This document shows positions 11,765 through 23,687 of a DNA stretch of 64,000 nucleotides, piece by piece. The position numbers and the translations under genes were made by a program. The stretch comes from Isoetes taiwanensis (lineage: Eukaryota; Streptophyta; Lycopodiopsida; Isoetales; Isoetaceae). The stretch lies in NCBI GenBank assembly GCA_021234155.1, contig JAJEKV010000024.1, positions 17,321,030 to 17,385,029 on the forward strand, given 5' to 3'. How positions within the stretch are numbered: the stretch's first letter is position 1; the number at the start of each line of letters is the position of its first letter. Under the pieces are notes generated by a model. That model made no database searches. It was not told the origin of the DNA and was given only the letters and a program-made list of their open reading frames with translations.

Positions 11765-12650
11765 TGAGCTGCCATACAAGAATCTACTTGTCTATTTTAT
11801 AAGCTTCAACTTATTCATCTCTAATACCTAATGTTTCTATGTATCTAATGTTAAAATTTTTATCTATCTCTCTATATATCTATGTACTAAGAATATCATC
11901 AGATGTTTATCACTTCTGTTTCTATATCATTTCACAACTCTAAAAGGGTCTAAAAATGCAATAGTATCTCTAATAAAATCCTTCTTCTCATTTCTACCTT
12001 ATGTACGAAGTGGACAACATGATGCTATTAACTACTAACTAGAATAAGGTGCTTTCAACATCAAGCAATCTCAATGACATACATTATTTTCAAAAGAATG
12101 CCCATTTGTTACAAATCTTATTTAGTTTCCTATCATTTTAGAGAATATTACATTAAGATATTATTAAAAACAAGGTGCTAGCACATAGAAGATTGAGTTT
12201 GGATCACCAACTGCTAAAGGGTGACGTGCTTGAATGGATATCATTAACACAAGGGCTGATGGTATAGTTTGGCTTACTTGATATTTGTATAAATTATGCG
12301 TACATGCCTCCAAGCCCATCCATCTATAACCATCCCAATTCCTTTAGGACCAAGAAGTGATCAAGTGTCAGTGAAGGGTCTTCCTCTATAATCATGAATA
12401 TACTAATCTAGCTCTATTGATCTATTGAGAGATGGCCACCATATTATGTCAAATAATGCCCCATAAATAATGCATGTCACATCTTTACGTGTCATATGCC
12501 TATTTGGTAATTTTTATGTGTTCTTCAACCAGCCATAAATTTCTATTTCTAATTAGACTTCCATATTGAACTATAAGAACATGGATCTAATGTAATATCA
12601 TATTCTAAGATCTGAATAGCAAACAAGACATTCTTAAGCACCCCATCGAG
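11765..12650. other. 3' flank of the dirigent gene, otherwise nothing recognised
   Basis: AT-rich sequence with several AATAAA-like words soon after the dirigent stop and no coding frame. It ends at the 5' boundary of the LTR element. Confidence 0.4.
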
Positions 12651-13426
12651 GGGTCCACGACGAATAGGTTATTGGAATATGGCAAAAATTATGGCAAATA
12701 TTATGTAAATGTTATTCCTAAGGTCACCTAATAATATAAAGGGGCTGAGCTATAACAAAATCAAGGAAAATGTCTAACACAGTTATAAGAACCATTGATA
12801 TTTATGGAAGGGGTCGAGGCACTATCATTGGGATGATTATTAGTTGAGGGAGCAGGCTGTAGATAATATCCCATATGATAAGTCATGTAATTTAATTAAA
12901 GGCAACTGCTTGCTATTTTGATATAAAAGGCAATTGCTTGCTAAAAAAGGCTAAAGTCATGGAGAGATCTATAAATAGAACCCAAACTTCAGTTAGAGAT
13001 ATCTCCGCAACCAGAGCTCCGATTGAGGCAACTTTTACTTCTTGGAACCAGCTCGAAGCCTAGTTTTGGAATTAGGGTGGCACATCTCGTAGTTCATCCA
13101 TATAGGGAATAATAGCCGAAAACATGACAAGGGGTCATAAATTACTGCTACAGGGACATTACAGATTTGCAGTCGCTTTCTGATCTGTGGCTACTTGGAG
13201 TAGTGAGATTAGCCTGGAGGGCCAATAAGCCAGATGCCAGAGTTTTGTATTTGTCATAGCACTTGTGTTTTGCTGTAACCCAGTGGATCCAGTTGGGTGG
13301 TTAATGGTGCTGCCATATCACTTGTGCATGAATAAAGTTTCTTTAGTCCATTGTTCTATTATTTTATGGTGAGTTATATGATTCTGTGTTGTTACAACAA
13401 CCCAAATATATATATGAATCGTATCA
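12651..13426 (+). mobile_element. Long terminal repeat of a non-autonomous LTR retroelement (copy A, 5' LTR)
   Basis: A 776-bp unit begins GGGTCCACGA (TGGTCCACG in sister copies) and ends ATCGTATCA. It contains a TATA box CTATAAATAGAA near 12969 and a polyadenylation signal ATGAATAAAG near 13328, the U3-R-U5 layout of an LTR. Matching partial copies occur at 13757-14093, 15512-15842, 32516-32618 and 34019-34290. The primer-binding site expected right after the LTR has been removed here by a deletion of about 19 bp. Confidence 0.75.
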
Positions 13427-14093
13427 AGTGTTACGATTCTTTTGGGAACCATGGGCAATGGGATCCCAAGTGAAATTTGAACTCTTTAATCTATGAGAGG
13501 AATTAAAGAAGTTAACGATGGAGCTACGAAGTTTTCAGAGGGCCCTAAAGATCACTGTTCTTGCATGTGTATGAGAGGAATTAAAGAAGTTAGAAATGAT
13601 GGAGCTATGAATTTTCCAGAGGGGTGCTGGAGCATGGCATGGGAATGAATAGGAGATTATCATTTTGGGGTTCACAAGAATATATTTGAATTATCTTAAT
13701 GAAGTAAAAGCCTTTATGCATGAAGGGAATTCATATGATTTCAATATACGGGCGGTTGCGAATTGGGGTGGCACATCTTGTAGTTCATCCATATGAGGGA
13801 GTAATAGCCGAAAACGATAGCGACATTATAGATTTACAGTTGCTTTCTAATTTGTGGCTATTTAGATTAGTGAGATTAGCCTGGAGGGCCAATAAGCCAG
13901 ATGCCAAAGCTTTGTATTTGCCATAGCACTTGTGTTTTTTCGTAACCCAGTGGATCCGGTTGGGTGGTTAATGGTGCTGCCATATCACTTGTGCATGAAT
14001 AAAGTTTATTTAGTCCAGTGTTCTATTATTTTATTGTGAGTTCTATGATTCTGTGTTGTTACAACCACCCAAATATATATATGAATCGTATCA
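13427..14093 (+). mobile_element. Rearranged internal segment plus second partial LTR of copy A
   Basis: From 13427 to about 13756 the sequence matches the start of the element's internal region, then jumps back into LTR sequence (R-U5 part, 13757-14093). The locus is therefore a partial tandem duplication LTR-internal-LTR-internal-LTR. This is typical of unequal recombination or template switching during reverse transcription. Frames here, including a short one at 13720-13926, are not conserved genes. Confidence 0.65.
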
Positions 14094-15842
14094 AGTGGTA
14101 TCAGAGCGGTGGTTTGCGATTCGTTTGAGAACCATGGGCAATGGGATCACCAGTGGAATTTGGACTCTCTAATCTATGAGAGGAATTAAAGAAGTCGGAA
14201 ACGATGGAGCTAGGAATTTCCCAGAGGGCCGTAAAGATCACTGTTCTTGTATATGTTGCAAGAACTACTATTAGTTCTTATTTTGCTGGAGCATGGCATC
14301 GGAATGAAGAGGAGATTATCATTTTGGGGTTCACAAGACTATATTTGGATTATCTTAATGGAGTAAAAGCCTTTATGGATGAAGGGAAATCATATGATTT
14401 CAATATTAGAGCGATTAGTGAAAACAAGGTGGATTTGGGGACTATTGCTGCAAGCGAGGCTAGAGCATCAGTAGCAGAGAAAATAAGAGAAAACTCTATG
14501 CTTTGGTGATGCTTGAAGTATATGGACCGACTTGTTGTGAACGAGTTCGGATTATTGGAGAAACTTCTATGATCCTTTGGGGATTATGGAATAATAAGAG
14601 TGACTGTTGGGTTGTCGTGGAAAAGCTTGTCTTGGAGACAAGTAACACCTGCTACATAACATTCTGCTTTGTCATAATAGCCGAACTACCTGCCATAACC
14701 TTCTTGCCATCTCTAGAAGTTTGTTTTGATCATTTGAGCCTATGTAACTTCCAAACTTTAAGCCTGATTATGAGAACCGCAAAAGCATCTTGCTTGAGGT
14801 TGTTGAGTTAGATCGTGGTGATCTGAGAGGCCGATTGGCCATGGGGGTCATTTATATGAATATTTGACTTTGGAAGTCATTTATATTAACACTTGACCTT
14901 ATTTGCAGGTTTGCTTAGTGATAAGCATTGGGGGGGACTTTACGGACAATCAAGTATACCGATCCAAAAATTTGGATTTGGAATCTCAAATTGTCTCATA
15001 TGGGGCAGGTTTATGGGTAAAGTTTGTAAGTTGAATTTCCTTATTTGGAATAAAGAATGGATACTTCCGTTGTGTGTACCCATGGTAGATTGGTAATTAT
15101 GATTGCAATGTAATACGTCTGAACATGGTGCACTAATTGTGAACGCCTCTTGGTAGATCAGCAATTGTGCTGCATCGCAATAGGCTTGAACAAGAGTGCA
15201 TGATGTATATTTTTGAAGAGCAGTAATTGTGGTTACAACACAATAGGCCTGACAAAAATTGAATCCGTAAGAGATACAATTGTTTTACAAAGATTAAAAG
15301 AAAAGAAATGAGGAGGTGCCAAAGAAATATGGTACTGCGGAAGTACATATATAATTGTTTCTCGAGTTCGCAGGTTTGAGAAACTTCCAAGTTCATGTTG
15401 ATCGTGGAATAACCACCTTGAGAAGGAGTGGACCAAATTGGAGCGTACTTGGACGATCGCAGACAATCTTTTTGAGAAGGGATGGATTGATATGGAGCAA
15501 GCACGGGAGAGTGGTCCACGGCGAATGGGTTATTGGAATATGGCAAAAATTATGGCAAAAATTATGTAAATGTTATTCTTAAGGTCACGTAATAATATAA
15601 AGGGGCTGCGCTATAACATCAAAATCAAGGGAAACGTCTAGCATAGCTATAAGAACCATTGATATCTATTGAAGGGGTCGAGGCACTATCATTGGGATGA
15701 TTATTAGTGGAAGGATCAGGCATAGATAAAATCCCATATGATAAGTCATGTAATCTAATTAAAGGCAAGGAGCTATTTTGATTTAAAAGGCAACTGCTTG
15801 ATAAATAAGGCAAAAGTCGTGGAGAGATCTATAAATAGAACC
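14094..15842 (+). mobile_element. Internal region and truncated 3' LTR of the non-autonomous LTR element (copy A)
   Basis: Positions 14096-14107 read TGGTATCAGAGC, the complement of the 3' end of initiator tRNA-Met and the standard primer-binding site. The internal region runs about 1.4 kb to a purine-rich tract GCAAGCACGGGAGAG before the 3' LTR at 15512. No protease, integrase, RT or RNase H frame exists. Short ORFs at 14204-14509 and 14503-14811 match no family I know. The 3' LTR stops after the TATA box at 15842, so its R-U5 part is lost. The element probably depends on enzymes supplied by an autonomous relative. Confidence 0.7.
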
Positions 15843-16395
15843 TTGTGAAGTGGAAAACGATGCCAAAAAGTTGTGTTAACGAGGAAATCAAGGCATCTGG
15901 CTATGATATTCAAGTTTTTGATGTCAAATTTGGGCTAAAATGAAGATTTTAGCGAATTTGTGTATTTTCCTTCTATGGGAAAATTGCAAGCTGGTAGAAG
16001 ACCATTGTGATCATTATAAAATTGGGACCTAAGAGAAAATTGACAAGAAAACTATGCTAAGTTTTATATTATGATATTTGGATGGTTCAGATTGTTTTGA
16101 CCGACAGTCAAGATCGAATTAAAATGGTATAAGTAAAAGCAACGTGAATGAAAAAAAACCACCTTGTCTTGTGCCTATTCGTGTCCTCTCTGCTTCCAGC
16201 TTGAGTGCCCTGGTATGGATCTGGTCCATCAACGCTAATGCATGATGTCTTTTGTTTCAGATTATATGATGATGTTAAGTTTAGAGTGAATAGTTTTTTG
16301 TCTGTTCTTTTTGAAATCTTAGTGAAAAAAATTCGTCTGTTTCTTTCTGGAAGCCAGTCTTTTACAAGGATTTACCTGAAGGAAATCCTTGTGAA
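15843..16395. other. Spacer between two retroelements
   Basis: No gene is recognised. The last five bases (GTGAA, 16391-16395) are one copy of the target duplication made by the copia element that follows; the other copy is at 28922-28926. Confidence 0.6.
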
Positions 16396-16628
16396 TGCTA
16401 CAGTCGGATCATCCTCAGAACAAAACAGATTGAATCGACAAGGAACTGATTTGCATTGCTCGGAAGTGAATACAAGAGAGGAATCAGAGATTCCTTAAAT
16501 AACTCCACACAACAGAATTAAAGGAACAAATGAAGGAACCAAATGCATCATAATCTCCGCCTGATTATAGGCACCGCCTGAGCTGGCAGTTAGTAGACAT
16601 GCACGTGAGAAGGAATCCATCCTCAACA
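16396..16628 (-). repeat. Copia 3' LTR
   Basis: This is the 233-bp left copy on the plus strand, which is the 3' LTR because the element is read on the minus strand. It is followed inward by a purine-rich tract (CCAAGCAGGAG on the minus strand) that fits the polypurine tract. The preceding GTGAA is the target duplication. Confidence 0.92.
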
Positions 16629-16660
16629 CTCCTGCTTGGATGAGTTCGCGGAGGGGCAGC

Positions 16661-18648
16661 TCACCAACTGATCAAATTCTCCTGCTTGAGATAGCCTCTG
16701 GGAACTAGGCCCAGGGAGGCACGATGCTGGAGAAATTTAGCTTTCCCCAATAGCTTGGTAAGCACATCTGCAACCATGTCGGAAGTAGAGCAGTAAGTCA
16801 AGAGGATAGACTGTTCTGCTACCTTTTCATGAATGAAATGAAACCGAGTCTTGATGTGTTTGGATCTGGGGTGAAACCTGGATTCCTTGGTCAGAGCAAT
16901 TGCACTCTGATTATCACATCGTATGGAGATGGGTAGCTCCTGCTTAAACTGAAGATCGCGAGCAAGTTTATGTAACCATTCAGCTTCCTTGGTAGCCTCT
17001 GCTGCAGCAATGTACTCCGCTTCAGCTGTGGATTGAGATGTGATGGGCTGCTTCTTACTACTCCAAGTAACTGCTGCATCATGAAAGAGGAAACAGAAGC
17101 TACTGGTGGACTTGCTATCATCAGCATCCCTGCCATGATCAGCATCACAGTAACCAGAAAAAGGAAAGGAGGATGTTGCTGCAGGGGGACCATACTGGAG
17201 AGCAAGGTTGGAGGTGGCATGCAGGTAGCGCAGGACTCGTTTCAAGGCATTCCAATGAGCAGGGCCTGAATTGACAAAGAAACGGCTCAAGAAACTGACA
17301 GCAAACCCGATATCTGGCCGGGTGGAGATCATCAAATAATTAAGGCAGCCAAGGGCACTGCGATAAGGGATGTTGGCCATATCAATGTGATCAGGGGCAA
17401 GCTTATCCTCATGGTGAATGGAGAGATAGAGGCCAGATTCCATGGGTATGGAGGATCCATTGCAGTGTGTCATGCCAAATTTGGAGAGAACATCAAGGGT
17501 ATAAAGTTCCTGATCAAGCCACAGGAGACGCCGAGCTCGATCACGAGTGATGCGGAGGCCAAGGCAACTATGAATTTCATTCAAGTCTGTCATAAGGAAT
17601 TTTTGAGCAAGGGCCTGTTTGACAGAGGTGAGAGCATCCATGGATGAGGCAACGATGATTGTGTCATCAATATAGAGGCCCAACAAAATGAAGGATGTGG
17701 GCAGAAGCTTGATGTACAGGTTGGAGTCTGATTCACCACTGTGGAAACCAATATCGAGAAGAAAAGAGTGCATAGTAGCATACCAAGCCTGTGGAGCTTG
17801 TTTGAGCCATAAAGCACTCGATGGAGATGGCAGACAAGATGCTCAGAGCCAGAGGTGACATATCCTTCCGGTTGCTACACATAAGCCTCCTCTTGGAGTT
17901 CACCATAGAGAAAAGCAGCTTGAACATCCATTTGATGGATTTCGAGGTCAATTGAAGCAGCAAGAGCCAAAAGGGTACGAATGGTGGCCATTTTGACAAC
18001 CGGGGAAAAGGTGTCAGAGAAATCTTGCCCCTCAATTTGGGAGAAACCACGAGCCACGAACCGAGCCTTGAACTTGTCAATGCTGCCATCTGCCCGAACT
18101 TTCAGTTTGTACACCCACTTAGAGCCAATGGCTTTGCGATTAGGTAGAAGCGGAGTGAGAGTCCAAGTGTTATTGCGATGGAGAGCAGCAATCTCCTGAT
18201 CCATAGCCTGCTTCCAGTGATGGGCATTGGGGCCTGAGCATGCTTGCTGAAAAGTAGTAGGTTCAGGTTCAGAGATGGCATTAGAAGTAAATGTTGGCTT
18301 GATGATAAGCAAGAGCACGAGCAGAGGGCTGCCAAGGACGGGATGATCGACGAAGGAGGGCAGACGATGGCTCGGCCTGAGATGGAGCAGCAGGAACAAC
18401 AAGGGGAGAGCATGGAAGGGCAGGAGGTGTGGAAGGGGAGAGAAAGGAAATTCAACGAGATCCAAAGGGGCAGGAGCTTTCTGGAGGAGGGCAGATCCAG
18501 GGGAAGCTTCATGAAAGTGGACATCGCGGCTATAGTAAACAAGGCGAGAGGAAGGATTGTAGCACTTGTAACCTTTCTTGGTATTGGAGTAGCCAATGAA
18601 GATGGCAGGCTGGCTGCGGGCAGCAAACGCACTTTGGGCTAGATGGCG
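16661..18648 (-). pseudogene. Copia pol, 3' part: reverse transcriptase and RNase H
   Basis: Minus-strand frames encode the end of the integrase core region (FIGYSNTKKGYKCY), the RT entry (WKQAMDQEIAALHRNNTW, KWVYKLK, FKARFVARGFSQ), and the catalytic LYIDD block equivalent to YVDD. The RNase H block follows (YCDADHGRD and STAEAEYIA). A TAG at 17875-17877 interrupts the RT just after EEAYV. A one-base deletion at the usually conserved LYGLKQAP site near 17815 shifts the frame. The C-terminus (HRASLGLVPRG) reaches almost to the LTR. The 5' boundary here is the junction with the DNA transposon insertion at 18652/18653. These breaks rule out a functional polymerase from this copy. Confidence 0.9.
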
Positions 18649-18652
18649 AAGG
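18649..18652. repeat. Target-site duplication (left copy, AAGG)
   Basis: AAGG at 18649-18652 matches AAGG at 26587-26590, immediately outside the inverted repeats. Keeping only one copy joins the two halves of the copia integrase-RT frame in phase, which proves the duplication length is four. Confidence 0.88.
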
Positions 18653-18678
18653 GGGTGCAAAATCGGTACTGGGTAGCA
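18653..18678 (+). repeat. Terminal inverted repeat, left
   Basis: Starts GGGTGCAAAATCG. It pairs with the right end at 26561-26586; mismatches in the first 21 bases are at positions 6, 14 and 17. Confidence 0.88.
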
Positions 18679-19027
18679 GAAATCACCGTCCGGACGCCGC
18701 TTACAAGTGCTTAAAATCGGCGTGTTTTAAACACGACGTGCATGATTGATCAATTGACATGTAGGGTGCGCGCCCGTCAAATGACAGGCTGAGAGAATCA
18801 TGAGCTTGAATGGTGCCAGAAACATGAATGCCTGTAGCCCGCCATCCACGAGAGCTTGAATGGTGCCAGAAACATGAATGCCTGTAGCCCGCCATATTCG
18901 TGGATGGCGGGCTTACCCATCTTGAATTCAAGCAAAATGGAGGGACTAATTGTTTCCAAGAATTGCCTGAACCGAAATTCAACAATTTGCCCTCACCAAT
19001 TTTGCAATACACAGAGATCCGGGAGAG

Positions 19028-21690
19028 ATGAAACCCAATTCCTCTCCCCATTCACTTTACAAAGCCATTGATGCAGCAATGAAGAGAGATCAGAGGCAGA
19101 GATTGTATGCAAAGAAGGTACCAATGAAGAAGAATTCCCCTTCTAAACATTGGCCTTCAAAGAAGAATAAGAAATTGAGACTGAGTGACCGCAGAATAAG
19201 AGAAATTTCAGGAGAAATTTTTGAAGTATTCAACCAAATTAGTACAAATGTTGATGGCAATGACAAAGGCCATATCCTTGACAGTCTTTTTTGGAGGGCA
19301 AGGGATTTACCAATTGCTTCTATAAAAAAATTTAAGCAGGTTACTATGGCCGAGCAAATGGTGAAGAATTTGAAGGAAACAATGCAAGAACATAAGTATG
19401 AGAGGAATCATGACATGCTTCGTGCAAGGAAGTCCACCTTGATAATGGCAGCAGCAGGTACAAATGGTGTCAAGCCATTGAACCAAACAGAAGTGGCCAG
19501 ATTGCTCAACATCCCCAGAAAAACAATTTCAAATGCTTTTCAAAAAAGGGTGCAAGCTAACAAAGGGTTCAGGAGGAGGAAGCGAATGGATAGCATGTTA
19601 GATTACAATAGAGAAGCTGTTCTCAAGTTCTGGACAGAGAACACAAGAGTTTCTCCATAGAAAAAGACGTGCGGAGGTATGTATTAGAGACAGGAATAAA
19701 GATGGAACATCCAATTCACCTTCTTGAAGTCAGCCAAGTAAGTATTCATCCTATTATATTGTAGGGTTCATTATATGTAGCATTTATTTGGCATTCACAC
19801 GATTTTCCTGCAGTTGCAATTTTACCTCAGGTTCAGAGTGGAGAATCATGATATCAAAATTGCATTGCAAACTTTTGAGAGGTCGAAACCGAGTTTTGTA
19901 AGGAGGATGCGTAAAAGGCATACATGCTGTTGCATCTACCACTTGAAATTTGAATACACCATGTAGGGATTGAACAACATGAGAAAATCGGGTGGAGTTC
20001 ATGACAATTGCAACTGCCACTGTGATATTTGTGGCCCTGGCCCAGAATGTACAGCCAAGGAGCATACAATCAAGTGCACCAGTGATTTATGGAGACAAGT
20101 GGTCTGCAGCAAAGGTGATGATGATGAGTGGTTTGATCATAACTGCTTGATGTTGGCGTGTAAAAAATGTGGGTTGGATAGAATTAGAAAATGTCTACAG
20201 GAAATGGATGGCACGGGTTCATTACTAGTTGGACCAGGACAGAGAATTCAGGGATCCAAGAAAGGCTTTGAGGTACAAGCCTGTCTTAAGATTAGTACAG
20301 AAGGAGAGAAGTCCCAAAGAGTTTCAAGAGGATGTGAAGAAGGTAATATCAGATTTCGTTCCACACAATTACATAGCACATTGGCAGGCCAATCAGTTTA
20401 AACAGTGTGTGTGATCATTTCTAGAAGATACAATTGTATCTGTTATTGACTTTGCAGAAAATTACAGCATCAAGATCCAGAATGAGCCTCAGTCAATGCA
20501 CTGGCATACAGACCAAGTTTTTATACTTGTTCACATAACATATAGATATGACAAAAGTGCTGATATTCCTGTTCCTGTGCAGACAAAAGAAGACTGTCCA
20601 AAGAAGAAAAAAAAGAACAGAAGATTGGAGCAGATCAGGAATAGACTCAACAATGGTAGGAAGATCATAAAAGAGACTCACTTTTACATTTCTGATGATA
20701 AAGTGCATGACTCATTATTTGTGGAACACTGCCTACAAAAGCATGCTGCATGGCTTAAGGAACACGAAATAGAGTATGAGAAGCATTGGGTTTGGAGTGA
20801 TGGCTGCTCATCACAATTCAAGTCAGTAAAACCATTTTTTTTCTTAGGCAGGTACTTCACAATGAATGACAAGGAAATAGTGTGGAACTACTTTGCCACT
20901 GCTCATGGTAAAGGTGAACATGATGGTGCATGTGCTATTATCAAAAGGCTGCTAAGTAAGGAACAACTCAAACCCAATGGTGTGCAACTGAGGCATGCTA
21001 AAGATATTGTAAAATTTCTGTGTACATATTTCAGCAGTCTATCAGTTGATGAAACAGATGAGATCAAAAGATATTTTTGGGAAATTGAACCTGCTGTTGT
21101 GGCAAACATGCAAGAATATGAAATTGAAACACTTAAAGGCACAAAGAAGATTCACTGTATCAGACCTGTCAGCAGGAGTAAACCAAATAGGCTTGCTCAT
21201 AGATGTCTGTCATGTTTCTGCTTGTTTTGCATGGATCAGAATTAGGAATCCTACATCAATACAGGTAGATTTGGAAAGTGGGAGATAACTGACTTAAAAC
21301 CAGGAGTTGAGAAGAAAAAGGAGACTCTTGAACAAGCCAATGAATGGATCAGTAATTTGGTAGAGGTAGGTGACAATTTTGCAGTGAATGCTGAGGTAGA
21401 CAATTCAGAGGGTGTGGACTTCTACATCCTCAAGTGCACAGAACCCAAATGCACACTTGAAGATTCATACAAAGATGGATGGGGGCAAAAATTTGGAGTG
21501 CATGAGGTTATCTTAAGTGGACAGTATTATCAATTCTTGGGTAATTTCAAGTACATGTTGCTCACTAAATAACCCGAAGCCTCCGTGCACAGCCACGTGG
21601 TAAGATATCCTAAAATTGATATGGACAAAATAGAAGGCATAGACATGTACAGGAGACCCATGAAAAAATTATGGCCAGTCTCCCAATAAC
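19028..21690 (+). pseudogene. DDD-type transposase relic (Sola-like)
   Basis: The first block (19028-19660) is basic and contains a helix-turn-helix (NQTEVARLLNIPRKTISNAF) suited to DNA binding. After a one-base frameshift at about 19655 it continues to LLEVSQ, with a GT-AG intron of about 75 bp (19738-19813). A Cys/His-rich segment then follows (RHTCCCIYHLKFEY and CNCHCDICGPGPEC), and after it the catalytic region. Three candidate acidic residues are conserved in context: DFAENY near 20445, WSDGCSSQFK near 20797 and HGKGEHDG near 20906. Stop codons at about 19965 and 20413, a frameshift near 20230 and a break near 21243 make it inactive. The C-terminal part runs to about 21690. I recall the same arrangement in a transposase family of cnidarian and arthropod genomes; naming it Sola is an inference. 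Confidence 0.75.
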
Positions 21691-22259
21691 ATTGTAATTC
21701 TTTGACACTTAACCAAATTGATGTAATTCTTTGCAAGTGATTTGTTGTTCCAGCACCTAAGCACGTAAGCACACATTTGTATATATATTAATAATAGTGA
21801 GGATGCACAAGGGTGGTGTGCATGGACACGTACTTCGAAATGAAGATTGAATTGTTGTTTAAGAATGTACATTTATGACATTGGAATAACATTCAATTAT
21901 TTATTTTGGTACCATCACTATCCCAACATTCTTGGCAAAAATATAGTGTCAAGGCATTTCCTCGATGTGACATGTATCAATTCCAATGGTCATACGAAAT
22001 ATTTAAGCCTGATTACGAATTAATTGTTCTGGCGTGTGTGAGGTTTTTCGTACACTGACGTGCCTAAGCATAGGATTTAAGCACTAGGCGCCTAATCATA
22101 GGATTTAAGCTCTTCTTACAAGCTCACGCCCATTCTCCGCCCATTCTCCGCCCATTGTCAATTCCTTCGCCCAATTCAATTCCTTCGGCCCTATTTCAAT
22201 TCCGCCCTATTTCAATTCCCTATTTCAATTCCTTCGGCCAATCCTTCGCCGAAGCGAGC

Positions 22260-22692
22260 ATGAAGCGAGCAGCTAGTGAGGAGCCGGAGGTGTCCTCCAA
22301 GAGGCGCCTACTTGGCCTCAAAGAGGTGTTCCCTCCGTTGTTCCCTCCACTGCCCACTCTACTTGCCTTAAATCCTTCCGATTCTTCTGATACCTCTGAT
22401 TCTTCTGACGAGGAATCAGAAAATGAGGAATCGGAAGAACTTTCTGAGCAGGAGTATGTCATGGCTGTTCTTGAAGGGTGGGAAGGGGATTCCTCACAGA
22501 ACGAGTGGTCTAGTGAAGAAGAAGAAGCCGAAGCTGACGAAGCAGATGAAGAAATTGAAGACGAATCCGCTGAATTCGAGGAGTTCATGGCGCTGATAAA
22601 TGGTACATGCATGTTTTATTTGTTTTCTTAATCAATCAACTAACGGTTATTTATTAATTTTTTGTGTTGCAGATGGTGATGCAAATGAATGA
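22260..22692 (+). CDS. Small acidic Ser/Glu-rich protein carried by the transposon, two exons
   Basis: ATG at 22260 opens a frame to 22602, where AAATG|GTACATG is a donor. The acceptor TTGCAG ends at 22672 and the second exon (22673-22692) gives six more residues and a TGA. The predicted protein has 120 residues: a short basic patch (SSKRRLL), a Pro-rich stretch, then a long run dominated by Ser, Glu and Asp. I recognise no family. The frame is open and has a clean intron while the neighbouring transposase is broken. It could therefore be an accessory protein of the element or a chance open frame favoured by the GAA/GAG repeats. It is followed by imperfect repeats of TTGCCTCCAGCTTGCCTCC at about 22705-22800. 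Confidence 0.5.
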
Positions 22693-23687
22693 AATTTGTT
22701 AGGGCCTCCAGCTTGCCTCCAACTTTTTTTTTTTAATTGTTCTTGCCTCCAGCTTGCCTCCAAATTGCCTCCGGAATGTACATGCCTACGGGCTTTTTTG
22801 TTACCATATGACTGCAAGCCTCCGGGCTTTTTTATTGTGAATATTTGAAGCCTCCGGGCATTTAATTTTCAAAAAGATTGTTATGATGTACAGCCAAACA
22901 GCCTTGAAAATATTTTGAATGTAAAAAAGTTTTTTATTCTACTTCCATCTGAAAACGTAAATGGTAAAGTTTTTGCTTCATTAATAAGACATCATATCAT
23001 GATACTTATAAACTCAGCCAACTTACATCAGAACTGTTCTCGAACTGTAAACTAAAGTGAAGAAAGAATAGCAATGCATATACTTATCTACCTTGTTCTT
23101 TGTTTTGTCTCACATTTTGTTTTTTCCATTATGTAAAGAATGAATTCATTTGATGTTCTTACTTCTATTATCCATGTAAGTGACAAAACATTTTCTGCTT
23201 GAATGTAACAGTGCTCTAGCTCAAACACTAAGCACTTTAATTAGTTTCAGCAGTGCTTGTGAGTAAGCACTGGTTAACACGAGCACTTATGCAATGAACA
23301 GCTAGCTTTAAACAGTTATATAGCATAACAGTAAGCACTGCACCTTAACTGCATGACAATAAGCACTTGATGACATTAACACTTCTGCAATGGCTTTCTA
23401 GCGTTAAGCAACTATATACTTAGTAACTCTCACTGCACCAGACTAGCACTTGCAAGCAATTTTTTTTAAGCACTTGATAAGTTTTAAGCACCTCTTGCAG
23501 TCAGCATTGAACTAGATATAAACAATATAACAAAAACTTATAGACAAGCCTGCATTGAACTATATAAACAATATAGCAAAAACATTCTTAAATTAATATA
23601 AGATAAAGATGGTACATGAAAAGTGTAGGATTCCTTGGCCTAAATAAATGACAATCAGGCCAATAATCATAAATGTCTCAGGCTTAA
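22693..23687. other. Transposon spacer, no gene
   Basis: AT-rich interval between the two convergent genes of the DNA transposon. The word AAGCACT or AGCACTT recurs more than ten times between 23220 and 23500, a low-complexity cluster. No coding frame is seen. Confidence 0.5.

Noticed and set aside
11350-11779. Minus-strand open frames across the dirigent gene
   Set aside because: They are antisense shadows of the dirigent coding sequence with no domain.
18102-18642. Frames of 130-176 codons on both strands over the copia region
   Set aside because: They overlap the RT-integrase frame out of phase and show biased, domain-free translations.
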